This document shows, piece after piece, positions 33,700-42,854 of a stretch of 64,000 nucleotides of DNA. Source of the DNA: Pedobacter sp. MC2016-24. Lineage in GTDB: Bacteria > Bacteroidota > Bacteroidia > Sphingobacteriales > Sphingobacteriaceae. The notes below the pieces were generated by a model, which saw only the letters and a list, made by a program, of their open reading frames with translations, was not told where the DNA came from and ran no database searches. Made by a program: the position numbers and the translations under genes. The stretch is taken from the NCBI RefSeq assembly GCF_015223055.1, contig NZ_JADFBX010000001.1, forward strand, positions 372,001-436,000, read 5' to 3'. Numbering within the stretch: position 1 is the stretch's first letter; the number at the start of each line of letters is the position of its first letter.

Positions 33700-36238
33700 G
33701 ATTGTTCTGGTTAGCATTGATGGTGTATTTGTGTTTGTGGTTGGTTACAGGTTCTGTGGTGTTTAAGCGAAAGGTAAAAGCTGCATTTGTGCCATTGCTT
33801 CTGATCTTTAACAGGATATAATTGATACCTTTTTTTAAAGGCAGGTTGTACGATTTTTCGGCAGGTAAGAGCGCAGAAGGTGGAGCGTGAACCTGGGCAG
33901 GCAAAGCATTCGCAATGCTGGTGTCATTACAAAATAATTCCAGCTCAGCATCAGTTCCAATCCAGGCCGGAATCTCCATAGCCTTTTCGGCTGTTACCGA
34001 ACAGAAGGCGTATACATAACGATCGGCTGGTAAAGCTTTAAACTTATTGATGATCCCACCGTTATCCGTATTGTATTTCATCCACCGGAACGGCTTGTTG
34101 ACAAACTGCGCAAAATCTCCTGGTTTAGGCGGCCGGTTTGCGTCCGGATCTTCCGAATACAAAAAGGCAGGGAAGCCATGGTTCGGGTTTACAAAAGGGC
34201 CGCTTAACAGCCAATAATTGAAATAATAGCGATCAAGCTCAACGACATTTAAACCTATAGCAGTAGCCGTTGGCCAATTGGCATTTACGGCGTTGGGCGG
34301 GAGCCCTGAAAGCTTTTTTTCCAGATCTGTAAGCGATGCAATTCTATTTTGGTAAGGCTTAAGTGCATAATTTAAGGTGTATGGTTGATTTTCCCGATTC
34401 CATTTATATTTAAAATCAGCCTCCATGGCCACATACCTGCTTTTTAGTTTTTGTAATGCTGTAATCTTTGATTTCACATTTTCGGATGATTTTTTAGTGC
34501 CTCCCTGGTACCATCCGGACAGTTCAGCAATTTCGGTTCGGGTATCAAAAAGTAGTCTGTAACGATCCACAATGTATTTTAAGGTGGCCAGATCAGTCTG
34601 ATGTCGTTTTGGACCTGCAGCCATCAATAGTTCATCAGCTGCATCAATAATTTTCAATCCGGCTGCAACATCCTTGTTGTTTAAAATTAATGTTTCTCCA
34701 TTCTGGGGTAAAATATGCTGCCACCAGATTTCGTGGTTCATGTTGTAAGTAAGCGGTAGGTCTCTCAGTTTCATGAGCGCATTGATCGCGCTTACATAAG
34801 CACCATTGGCTGTACCATAGGCCACACTTTCGTACCTGGTATCAAAGCCATGATCCAGATTTGACGTTACATTCCAGCTTTTCTCTGCAGCGAGATACAC
34901 CCCATACCAGTCTTGCGAAAACAGCTGATCGCCCCCTTCATCCCAAATTGTGGTGTAAGCACCAATTGTTCCTTTTTCGTAGCCCGCATGTATAAAGCCA
35001 TTGATATTGGCTTTGGCGATAGCCAGATCAGGGAAAAGCCTGTTGGTATTTAAAATACCCGGACAAACCATAAATTGAAGCTGGCGTTTTACAAAAGGGT
35101 CAATCCATTTATCATAGGTTGCCGGATCTCCATATTCCCAGGTCATGTAAGTGATATCCTTTGGCAACAAGTCCAAAATCTCTTCATGCTGCAAGGCAAT
35201 ATCTCCCCACATCATCAACTGCTTACCGTTCTTTTTCAATACCTCATAAAGAAACTTCAGGTGATCTGCATAGTATTTAGCGATGCCCACACTATCGACG
35301 TATTTTTTTGATTTCCCTTTGCCAAGGTCAAATGTCTCATCACAGTTTACATTAAAATAGTTTGAACTGAAAGCGCCGCACATTTCAGTAATCACGCTTT
35401 CCAGAAAATGCCGTGCTTTGGGATCCAAGGGAGAAATCATGGTGGAAGTTTCGCCCATAGACTGATATTGGGGCAAGGATAAAATATTGTTGAAATGTCC
35501 AAAGGATTGGAAACTACCTATGAGTTCCATGTGGTATTGCTTAGCGTAAGCAGACAAGGCTTTGATATCCGCAATGGTCAACTTTCCATCTGCCGGGGCG
35601 AAATCAGGATAAGCTTTAGTCTGCACCACATGTTCCATATAAAAAGACAAACCGTTTACTTTTAAAGATGCCATGCGCTGAATCTGTTCCTTGATGTAAG
35701 AAACTTTAGAGATGGGCCCGCGACTAATGTCGTCAAACACTACCCGATGTGCCAAGGATGGCCAATCGACAATATAGACTTCACGTTTCCAGCCTGCATC
35801 CATCAATTGTCTGAGGCTTTGTAAACCGTAAAACAAGCCCCTTTCTGTATTGGCAACCAGCAGCTGGTCTTTTTGATTTAAAATCAATACATAGCCCTCT
35901 TTACCAATCTGCTCAGCCCAATTTTTCTGATCAAACTGTTGAACATACTGACCAATCATTTGATCAATCTGCTTATTTTTTCCTGTTAAACTTAAGGTAA
36001 GCAACTGTGAAAGACCAGTTTTTTTGCGCAGCAGGCTATGTTTAGTGACCGCTCCCAAACGTTTTAAAGTAAGCAAATCGATTCCACCGGCTTTAAGCAC
36101 CCAATTTTTAGAAAATGCAGCGATTGTTTTCCCTTCTTTTACCTGTTGAGGATATGGCAGCACAGGTACATCAGCCACTGCAAACAACGCTGTGCCGGAT
36201 AATAAGAACAGAAGCCATATGTGAAGTCCTTTGATCAT
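33686..36238 (-). CDS. GH20-type beta-N-acetylhexosaminidase
   Basis: 850 residues. Signal peptide about 1-22 (LLFLLSGTALFAVA). An N-terminal GH20b-like domain (about 25-150) leads into a TIM barrel (about 160-500). Arg165 (AHRVVFDDISRG) fits the substrate-binding arginine and Asp300-Glu301 in NVNCDETFDLG fits the catalytic Asp-Glu pair of GH20. A ~350-residue C-terminal extension, helical then beta-rich, is unusual for the family. It removes beta-linked GlcNAc or GalNAc from chain ends in the periplasm. Its ATG overlaps the GH28-like stop codon (ATGA), so translation is coupled. Confidence 0.87.
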   Translation of the reverse strand: MIKGLHIWLLFLLSGTALFAVADVPVLPYPQQVKEGKTIAAFSKNWVLKAGGIDLLTLKRLGAVTKHSLLRKKTGLSQLLTLSLTGKNKQIDQMIGQYVQQFDQKNWAEQIGKEGYVLILNQKDQLLVANTERGLFYGLQSLRQLMDAGWKREVYIVDWPSLAHRVVFDDISRGPISKVSYIKEQIQRMASLKVNGLSFYMEHVVQTKAYPDFAPADGKLTIADIKALSAYAKQYHMELIGSFQSFGHFNNILSLPQYQSMGETSTMISPLDPKARHFLESVITEMCGAFSSNYFNVNCDETFDLGKGKSKKYVDSVGIAKYYADHLKFLYEVLKKNGKQLMMWGDIALQHEEILDLLPKDITYMTWEYGDPATYDKWIDPFVKRQLQFMVCPGILNTNRLFPDLAIAKANINGFIHAGYEKGTIGAYTTIWDEGGDQLFSQDWYGVYLAAEKSWNVTSNLDHGFDTRYESVAYGTANGAYVSAINALMKLRDLPLTYNMNHEIWWQHILPQNGETLILNNKDVAAGLKIIDAADELLMAAGPKRHQTDLATLKYIVDRYRLLFDTRTEIAELSGWYQGGTKKSSENVKSKITALQKLKSRYVAMEADFKYKWNRENQPYTLNYALKPYQNRIASLTDLEKKLSGLPPNAVNANWPTATAIGLNVVELDRYYFNYWLLSGPFVNPNHGFPAFLYSEDPDANRPPKPGDFAQFVNKPFRWMKYNTDNGGIINKFKALPADRYVYAFCSVTAEKAMEIPAWIGTDAELELFCNDTSIANALPAQVHAPPSALLPAEKSYNLPLKKGINYILLKIRSNGTNAAFTFRLNTTEPVTNHKHKYTINANQNNHEAD

Positions 36239-37791
36239 TTCTTTCTGTTTAGGTTCGTATCAGCTTGAATTTTCGGGTGGTAGTTATTGATCAATGCAAC
36301 ATTGCTTGTATTTCCCTGCTGCCAGACAAAATTTTTGCCAGCAGTATAGGTAGAGTTTCCTGTGATTAGTCCATTATTTGCATCGTTTAAATAAATGGAG
36401 CCATTGGCATTTGCGGAAGTCGACATCTGAATGCCTTTAAGTTCAAAATCGGATGTATTTTCGAGCGCAATTGCCGGGCGTTCATCAGCAGTACGGAAAG
36501 AAAACCTGCAATCGGATATTTGAAGTCCTTTTACATGTTTAACGTAAAAGCCATAAGCCGGCAATGGCCCAAACATGGTAGCTTCCGGATAATGGTCTGC
36601 CAGAACCTCCAATTTTCTAAACATCGCATCCGCTTTAGCGCCACCAGAACTGGAAATGGAGATATTGCTAAGGCTAACATTTTCAATTATCGCGTTTTCC
36701 AGGCCGATTACGGAGCTACCAGTTATGTCCGCTCCGGTAGCGACTACATTGGCAATGCTGATATTCCTGGCTATGCCGATCCCAGGAGCAGCTGCCCCAT
36801 CGGTATGTTTCCGCGCCCTGTTACCCAACCGAATAAATATCGGCACCTGTGGACCATCAATGACCATATTACTGATGCTGATGTTTTCCATAATCCCGCC
36901 ATCCACCATCTCCAGTGAAATACCGCTGTTACCGGCTGGTTTACCGTAAATGGTTGTGAGCTGTTGCGAAGGTTTAATGACACAATTGGTAACCGTTACA
37001 TTTCTGAAACCACCGGTAGATTCTGTGCCGAACTTTAAACCATTGCAGTGACTGCTGAATACACAATTGCTAATGACAATGTTTTCTGATATCAGTCTGG
37101 AAGTACTTTTAAGCGTCAACCCGTCGTCGTCCGAATCCCCGTTCACATTAGTAATCAATACATTTTTACACCCATCGATATCAATCATATCGTTATTTTT
37201 GTTGGAGTGGTTCCAGATGGAAATCCCATCAATCAGGACATCTTCACACCCCAGGTAATGCTGCATCCAGAAAGCAGAATTACGCAGATGTACCTGTTTA
37301 ACCCTAACGTTTTTGCAAGCTACAAACCACAACAGATAAGGCCTGTTCATATACCGCTCTGGTTTTTTGATGGTATTGATTTCAAAACTTGCGCCTTGTC
37401 CGTCTATTGTTCCTTCACCTTCAATGCCAATATGCTCTGCTTTATTGGCATAGATGAGCGCTTGTTTTACCCAGTTTTCGCCATAAAAAGGGATCCCGGC
37501 CTGCTGATAGGGATAATTTGAAGCTCCTTTAACTCCTGTGAGGATACAACCACGAGAAAGATAAAGACTGACATTACTTTTTAACACCAGTGTGGCCGTT
37601 ACAAAATTTCCGGTCGGGAACAAGACCTTTCCCCCTCCTGAAGCGGCAACTGCATCAATCGATTTTTGAATAGCCTGGGTGTTTAGGGTGATGCCATCGC
37701 CCTTGGCGCCATAAGTAAGCACATCAACATCTGCAGCCTTCGCAAAGACTATTGTATTTGTAAATAAGAGAAATAGAAGGAATCGCATCAT
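36235..37791 (-). CDS. GH28-like beta-helix protein (polygalacturonase family) with altered catalytic motif
   Basis: 518 residues; signal peptide about 1-19. Right-handed beta-helix. The start VLTYGAKGDGITLNTQAIQ is the classic pectinase lead-in. GH28 catalytic motifs appear as NNDMID (199-204) and DSDDDGLTLKS (219-229). The motif that normally reads GHG has Asn for His (HCNGLKFGTES, 248-258), and no RIK motif was found. The protein could be an exo-acting glycosidase on uronic acid chains or a related enzyme with a changed mechanism. It lies between the FucP-like transporter and GH20 genes. Confidence 0.82.
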   Translation of the reverse strand: MMRFLLFLLFTNTIVFAKAADVDVLTYGAKGDGITLNTQAIQKSIDAVAASGGGKVLFPTGNFVTATLVLKSNVSLYLSRGCILTGVKGASNYPYQQAGIPFYGENWVKQALIYANKAEHIGIEGEGTIDGQGASFEINTIKKPERYMNRPYLLWFVACKNVRVKQVHLRNSAFWMQHYLGCEDVLIDGISIWNHSNKNNDMIDIDGCKNVLITNVNGDSDDDGLTLKSTSRLISENIVISNCVFSSHCNGLKFGTESTGGFRNVTVTNCVIKPSQQLTTIYGKPAGNSGISLEMVDGGIMENISISNMVIDGPQVPIFIRLGNRARKHTDGAAAPGIGIARNISIANVVATGADITGSSVIGLENAIIENVSLSNISISSSGGAKADAMFRKLEVLADHYPEATMFGPLPAYGFYVKHVKGLQISDCRFSFRTADERPAIALENTSDFELKGIQMSTSANANGSIYLNDANNGLITGNSTYTAGKNFVWQQGNTSNVALINNYHPKIQADTNLNRKK

Positions 37792-37815
37792 CGTCAGGTT
37801 TAAGTGAGAATATAC

Positions 37816-39060
37816 TTATTTTTTAGTTCTTGAAATTTGATAGTAGACATTAAAAAGGTAACAAGGCAGCAGCAGTAAATAAGCCAGTTGATTGTTGGAA
37901 ACAATAGATAACCAACTGTATACCAGTGGAAGAATGGCACCACCTGCGATCCCCATAATCAATATGGCCGAACCTCGGTTCAGTAAGGCCCCACTAAGTC
38001 CCTTTAAAGCCAGCGGCCATATTGCCGGCCATAACATGGCATTGGCAAAACCAAGTAAAGCAATAAAAACAATAGACCCCTGCCGGGGCACAAATACAGC
38101 AAATAAAGTAAGTAAGGCGCCCAACAGAGACGAATACAAAAACGCTTTTTCCTGCGAAATTAAGCGTGGAACGAATAAAACACCCAGAACATAACCTGTA
38201 AGCATAGCCGCAAGTGTATAAGAGGTTAAGCTTTTGGCGATGTCCAATCTAACCCCCTGGTAAATGCCATAATTTCCAATGGTATCACCAGCAATCACTT
38301 CTACACCCACACTTACAAATATGGCTGTGAAACCAAGTAAAAAAACGCCATCGTAATTCTTTTTTGTGTGGGGCAGCTCCTGCTCCTGACTGTGCAACAG
38401 TTCGTCTGCCGAGGGTTCAATTTCTGGCAGATGTGCATACTTAATGCCAAGGGCAATGAGGCATAAAAGTACGGTCAACACGATATATGGCATAATCACA
38501 TCCCTGGCAAGTTCATCCAGGCGGGCTGTTTTTGCAACAGTACCCATACTTTCCAGTTCGGCCAGTAAACCATCAGAATTTTTAAGGATAATTGCACCCA
38601 GGATCATAGGGGCAAGAATGCCCGCAAACTTATTACAAATCCCCATTAAACTCATGCGCTGAGCGGCTCTTGCCGGATCACCCAGTTTAGTGATGTATGG
38701 ATTTACAGCTGTCTGTAATAAAGTTGTACCTGCGCCCGCAACAAACAGTCCGGCTAAAAAAAGTGGATAGTAACGCATTAATGCAGCTGGTACAAATAAC
38801 AGGCAACCCATGGCCATGATCAATAATCCGGTCTGTATCCCCCTGACCATCCCTGTTCGGACTAAAATCCGGCTCGAAGGCAGGGCCATAAAGGTGTAAG
38901 AAATGTAAAAGGCAAAAGTAACCAGGTAAGCTTGCCACTCTTCCAGTTCACAGGCAATACGCAAATAGGGAATCAGTGTTCCATTTACCCAGGATATGAA
39001 TCCAAAAATAAAGAAGAAACACCCGATAGTAATGACTTGTTTATTCATCCTTGTTTCCAT
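37816..39060 (-). CDS. MFS sugar transporter, FucP/GluP/NagP family
   Basis: 414 residues, 12 membrane spans. Family marks are FFFIFGFISWVNGTLIPYLR near the N-terminus and AGTTLLQTAVNPYITKLGDP in the fourth to fifth spans. Members import fucose, glucose, galactose or N-acetylglucosamine by proton symport across the inner membrane. Adjacent murQ (3-bp gap) and GH20 make an N-acetylated amino sugar the best guess, as in NagP. ATG at 39060 (METRMNKQ) or at 39048 (MNKQV). Confidence 0.92.
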   Translation of the reverse strand: METRMNKQVITIGCFFFIFGFISWVNGTLIPYLRIACELEEWQAYLVTFAFYISYTFMALPSSRILVRTGMVRGIQTGLLIMAMGCLLFVPAALMRYYPLFLAGLFVAGAGTTLLQTAVNPYITKLGDPARAAQRMSLMGICNKFAGILAPMILGAIILKNSDGLLAELESMGTVAKTARLDELARDVIMPYIVLTVLLCLIALGIKYAHLPEIEPSADELLHSQEQELPHTKKNYDGVFLLGFTAIFVSVGVEVIAGDTIGNYGIYQGVRLDIAKSLTSYTLAAMLTGYVLGVLFVPRLISQEKAFLYSSLLGALLTLFAVFVPRQGSIVFIALLGFANAMLWPAIWPLALKGLSGALLNRGSAILIMGIAGGAILPLVYSWLSIVSNNQLAYLLLLPCYLFNVYYQISRTKK

Positions 39061-39063
39061 GAT

Positions 39064-39882
39064 TTACAGGTTATTCCAATTTTCAATTGCCTTGCTTACA
39101 CTCCCGTACTTTAACAAACGGGCTTTGGCATCTGCATGGTTTTTAATCCCGGTCTTTTCCATCAACATGCTGACGCCCCTGCTGATCAATTTTTCGTTAC
39201 TAAGCTGCATGTTAACCATTTTATTGTCTTGTATTTTTCCAAGCCGGATCATTACGCTGGTTGAAATCATATTCAAAATCAGTTTCTGTGCGGTACCACT
39301 TTTCATACGGGTACTTCCAGTCACAAATTCAGGCCCCACTACAGCTTCTATTGGAAAATCAGCATGTTTTGCCAAGGGTGACCCCGCGTTGCAAACAATA
39401 CAAGCCGTCAGTATACCTGCTGCCTGAGCTGCTTTCAATGCACCAATCACATAAGGCGTGGTTCCACTGGCTGCAATTCCGATTACCGTATCTTTATCAT
39501 CAGGATGGTATTGCTGCAAATCAATCCAACCCTGTTCCGGATCATCCTCAGCATCCTCGACCCCGTAACGCAATGCAGCATCTCCACCAGCCATAATTCC
39601 AATCACCAGGTCATCTGATACCCCATAAGTAGGCGGGCATTCACTGGCATCCAGAACGCCCAGTCGGCCGCTCGTTCCCGCCCCAATGTAAAACAACCGG
39701 CCTCCATGTTGCATACGCAGTGTAATTGCGTTAACCAGTTTTTCAATGATTGGAACCAGTAAACCCACTGCAGGTGCAACCGTTGCATCCTCATAATTGA
39801 TGTTATTCAATAGGGCTGCCGTGCTCATCTTTTCCAGATTGCGGTAGGCCGAAGGCATTTCTGTGACTTTGATAAAACCCAT
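39064..39882 (-). CDS. murQ: N-acetylmuramic acid 6-phosphate etherase
   Basis: 272 residues, strongly matching MurQ: GAGTSGRLGVLDASECPPTYG with Glu81 in the place of the catalytic acid, VEDAEDD with Glu109 at the second catalytic position, GIAASGTTPYVIGAL and VTGSTRMKSGTAQKL. It cleaves the lactyl ether of MurNAc-6-phosphate to GlcNAc-6-phosphate and D-lactate in the cytoplasm. It is ~25 residues shorter than E. coli MurQ at the C-terminus. No MurNAc or anhMurNAc kinase and no NagA are in this operon, so the substrate must be phosphorylated by a protein encoded elsewhere, or the enzyme serves another ether. Confidence 0.93.
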   Translation of the reverse strand: MGFIKVTEMPSAYRNLEKMSTAALLNNINYEDATVAPAVGLLVPIIEKLVNAITLRMQHGGRLFYIGAGTSGRLGVLDASECPPTYGVSDDLVIGIMAGGDAALRYGVEDAEDDPEQGWIDLQQYHPDDKDTVIGIAASGTTPYVIGALKAAQAAGILTACIVCNAGSPLAKHADFPIEAVVGPEFVTGSTRMKSGTAQKLILNMISTSVMIRLGKIQDNKMVNMQLSNEKLISRGVSMLMEKTGIKNHADAKARLLKYGSVSKAIENWNNL

Positions 39883-39886
39883 GAGC

Positions 39887-41179
39887 TTAAATTTTTACTT
39901 TTTCCATTTTAGGCACCAATAAATGTATCACCAGCCAGGCGATTAGAAAAGAAGAACCGCAGACCAGGAATATGATGTTGTATCCGGCCATCAGGTTTCC
40001 TGTTCCCTTATAAAAGTCAAGTATTGCACCGATAAACATTGGAAATAACACCCCGCCAATGGCACCGGCCATGCCCCCCAATCCAACTACAGAACTGACT
40101 GCTTTTTTGGGAAACATGTCTGAAACAATCGCAAATATATTGGCACTCCAGGCTTGATTTGCGGCAACTGAAAGACTGATCAAGGCAATGACAAGCCACA
40201 TATCAGCTGCATACCTGGTAGCCATGACCGGTATTACACAAACGGCAGCAACCAGCAGTGCCGCTTTACGCGCTCTGTATACTGGCCAGCCTTTTTTGAT
40301 CAGCCATGAAGACAAATAACCTCCGCCGATACTACCGATCATGGTTCCGGTATAGACGATGACCAGTGGCAGACTGGGCTTTTTCAGATCCAGGTGAAAA
40401 TTGGCTGCAAAATAGGAAGGCAACCAGAACAGAAAGAAATACCAGATGGGATCTGTGAAAAATTTGCCGGCAATAAAAGCCCAGGTTTGTTTGAGGCCCA
40501 ATAACGTTTTCCAGGTTACTTTGCTGGTGTCATTGTCTTCAGTCTGCGCGTCCTCATCGCTATTGATGTAAGCCAGTTCTGCAGGTTTTAATTTCTGCTG
40601 TTTAACGGGTATCTCGTAGAAAGAAAGCCAGGCGGCCAACCAGATGAAGCCCAATGCCCCGGTTACAATAAAAGCCATTTGCCAGCCATATACAGCTAAA
40701 ATCCAGGGTACAAGGATTGGTGCAACACAAGCGCCGATGTTAGACCCGGAATCAAAAATACCGATAGCCAATGCCCTTTCGCTTTTTGGAAACCATTCTG
40801 CAACCGTTTTAACGCCGGCAGGATAGTTACCAGACTCGCCAGCTCCAAGTAAGGCGCGCATGGCACCAAAGCCAAATGTGCTACGTACCGCAGCATGTAA
40901 CATGGCTGCAATGCTCCAGACGGTAATGGATATGGTATAGCCCAACTTGGTTCCTATTTTATCAATCAGCTTTCCATACAGCAATTGTCCGATGGCGTAA
41001 GTGGCTGTAAATGCCATTACGATATGACTGTAATCTGTTTCTGTCCAGCTAAAAGTATGCTCTAAGGTTGGTTTTAACAGTCCCAGGATCTGCCTGTCCA
41101 GATAGTTGATGGTGGTTGCTGCAAATAGCATGAAGCAAATGAACCACCTGTAATTGCCAATTTTTACGTCTTTATTCAT
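39887..41179 (-). CDS. MFS transporter of the ACS family, ExuT-like hexuronate permease
   Basis: 430 residues, 12 spans. N-terminal RWFICFMLFAATTINYLDRQ and GAGESGNYPAGVKTVAEWFP followed by ERALAIGIFDSGSNIGA are typical of hexuronate/anion:cation symporters such as ExuT. It should carry free uronic acid or an aldonate through the inner membrane. It is 4 bp from murQ and 2 bp from the isomerase gene, in the same operon. Two sugar transporters of different families in one operon suggest that two monosaccharide products are taken up. Confidence 0.9.
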   Translation of the reverse strand: MNKDVKIGNYRWFICFMLFAATTINYLDRQILGLLKPTLEHTFSWTETDYSHIVMAFTATYAIGQLLYGKLIDKIGTKLGYTISITVWSIAAMLHAAVRSTFGFGAMRALLGAGESGNYPAGVKTVAEWFPKSERALAIGIFDSGSNIGACVAPILVPWILAVYGWQMAFIVTGALGFIWLAAWLSFYEIPVKQQKLKPAELAYINSDEDAQTEDNDTSKVTWKTLLGLKQTWAFIAGKFFTDPIWYFFLFWLPSYFAANFHLDLKKPSLPLVIVYTGTMIGSIGGGYLSSWLIKKGWPVYRARKAALLVAAVCVIPVMATRYAADMWLVIALISLSVAANQAWSANIFAIVSDMFPKKAVSSVVGLGGMAGAIGGVLFPMFIGAILDFYKGTGNLMAGYNIIFLVCGSSFLIAWLVIHLLVPKMEKVKI

Positions 41180-41181
41180 GG

Positions 41182-41985
41182 TTAATTTAGCTGATACCGG
41201 GTTTTTAATAGATTCATCATATATAAATTAGATAAGCACTGCTTTTCAGCTGTCTGTTTCAAAGACAGGTATGGAAAAGGGCCAAACTCGGGTGTAATAC
41301 TCAGCATATCTTTACCTGTTTTTTGATGACTGGCAATTACTTTATCCCAACATTTCAAGTGAAAATCCAGCGTTTCCCCGTATTCCGGAAGTTCAGGATC
41401 CCATACCTGTGGCCCTTGTTCAAAACCAATCCTCGCGTGAATGTGGGCAGTACGCCCGATAGCTAAATCAAGCACTTGCTGCTGGTCCTGTAGTAAACTC
41501 TCGGCAACAACACACCAATGGGATACATCCAGGGTAAGTCTTAAATCTGGAAAAGCTTTCAAATATTCAGCAGTAACATGTGCAGCATAGGCAAATCGTC
41601 CACGATGGGTTTCATGTACCACAGGTATGTCTGTTTCAAGCGTTACGCTCGCCGCAATTTCAAGCAGACTGCAATTCTGCGTTTTAGTAAAAAAGTCCCT
41701 ACCGGTATGTGAGTTGATGAATAAAGGTTTTAGTGCGGCCAGCTCCCTAAGCTGCTGTGCATATTGATCACGATGCAGACTGATATCAGGATCTGTCGTT
41801 TCCCAATGCTGCCCGATAAACCGGAGTCCGTATTTGTGAAGTCCTTCAAAAAACATATCTTTCTCTTCCGGATCGGGTATTCCAGTTTCTACCCCGTCAT
41901 AGCCCTGGGCTGCAATACTGGCAAAAAAAGCATCCCAGCTACCTTTCTTTTGCCCCCAGGTTGTACAGAAAAATAAGATGTCCAT
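41182..41985 (-). CDS. Sugar isomerase/epimerase-like TIM-barrel protein
   Basis: 267-residue cytoplasmic protein of the xylose-isomerase-like AP-endonuclease-2 fold (MDILFFCTTWGQKKGSWDAFF, YDGVETGIPDPEEKD, DIPVVHETHRGRFAYAAH, LTLDVSHWCVVAES, HIHARIGFEQGPQVW). Glu and His residues in VHETHRG, DVSHW and HIHARIG are at the places of the metal site in this family. It likely isomerises or epimerises a sugar or uronate released by the operon; the reaction cannot be named. Four-gene spacing of less than 25 bp with neighbours. Confidence 0.85.
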   Translation of the reverse strand: MDILFFCTTWGQKKGSWDAFFASIAAQGYDGVETGIPDPEEKDMFFEGLHKYGLRFIGQHWETTDPDISLHRDQYAQQLRELAALKPLFINSHTGRDFFTKTQNCSLLEIAASVTLETDIPVVHETHRGRFAYAAHVTAEYLKAFPDLRLTLDVSHWCVVAESLLQDQQQVLDLAIGRTAHIHARIGFEQGPQVWDPELPEYGETLDFHLKCWDKVIASHQKTGKDMLSITPEFGPFPYLSLKQTAEKQCLSNLYMMNLLKTRYQLN

Positions 41986-42009
41986 ATGATCTCTATTTAA
42001 ATACTCTTT

Positions 42010-42783
42010 TTAACCTTTGAAATTTTCATTTTTCACCTTACGGTCGCCGGCATTATTCCTTCCATGGTCAAAATTATGTGCCCGTTCATATTTGATCATC
42101 TCCCCAGGTCTGAAGTTCAAAATAAATGCCCTCCTGTCGGATGAGGTGCTGTTGCCCCTGCTGTAGTGTAGTGTTCTACCCTGGTGAAAAGTGCAGGAAC
42201 CCGGTTTAAGCTCAACGCAAACGGCTTCATCCTCAGTGGCGTCGCAGGTCAATGCCCCGCCTTCTTTTCCGGCGAAACGATGCATCCTTACCGCTTTCAA
42301 ATTAGAGCCTGGTACAAACCACATACAGCCATTATCAACGGTTGCCTGGTCCAGGGCGAGCCAACAACTGGCAGCACGTTTATCGGGCAGGTTTAGCCAA
42401 TAAGCCTCATCCTGATGCCACGGTGTACTGGTATTGGTCCCCGGCGCCTTATTGATCAGCATATCAAAGTCCATCTCCACGTCGGCTCCAATCAGCTCTT
42501 TGGCAATATCCAGCGCCCTGGTATGGAAAGGCATACTTGCCAATTCCTTCACAAAATCACTGGGCCACATAATTTGTGTAATGTTTTCATCGGTTTTGTT
42601 ATCGCCCAAGCCATCACCAAGATCCGATCTGTTAGCACCCACATCTATTTTTTTTGATAAAAAATCATTATAAATGGCTTTGTAAATGGCAACCTCGGCA
42701 GGTGTGATGAGCGCTTCAACTGTCAGGTATCCGTTTTTGTTAAAAAAATCGATCTGTTCTTCAGATAAATATGTTTTTTTCAT
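42010..42783 (-). CDS. Phytanoyl-CoA dioxygenase (PhyH)-family Fe(II)/2-oxoglutarate oxygenase
   Basis: 257 residues. Iron ligands in TPWHQDEAYW (His123, Asp125) and TLHYSRGNST (His206), and RRAFILNF (Arg217/218) as the 2-oxoglutarate salt bridge, are all present, so it should be active. N-terminus FFNKNGYLTVEALITP is typical of the family. Members hydroxylate diverse small molecules; PhyH proteins also occur in sugar catabolic clusters. It is the first gene of the 13-gene operon, directly behind the regulator-facing promoter. Substrate is unknown: oxidation of an ether- or methyl-substituted sugar is a possible role. Confidence 0.9.
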   Translation of the reverse strand: MKKTYLSEEQIDFFNKNGYLTVEALITPAEVAIYKAIYNDFLSKKIDVGANRSDLGDGLGDNKTDENITQIMWPSDFVKELASMPFHTRALDIAKELIGADVEMDFDMLINKAPGTNTSTPWHQDEAYWLNLPDKRAASCWLALDQATVDNGCMWFVPGSNLKAVRMHRFAGKEGGALTCDATEDEAVCVELKPGSCTFHQGRTLHYSRGNSTSSDRRAFILNFRPGEMIKYERAHNFDHGRNNAGDRKVKNENFKG

Positions 42784-42854
42784 GGGGTATAATTGTTTTA
42801 TTCGCTTTATTAAAACTCTTTATTACAATTGCTGCGTTATAAACGATTACGAAA

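Noticed and set aside
33085..33714. 209-residue frame on the + strand
   Set aside because: Lies wholly opposite the 32446-33699 gene, which has a signal peptide and coherent helical repeats; composition of the + frame is not protein-like.
38996..39427. 143-residue frame on the + strand
   Set aside because: Antisense to murQ and the FucP-like gene, both unmistakable.
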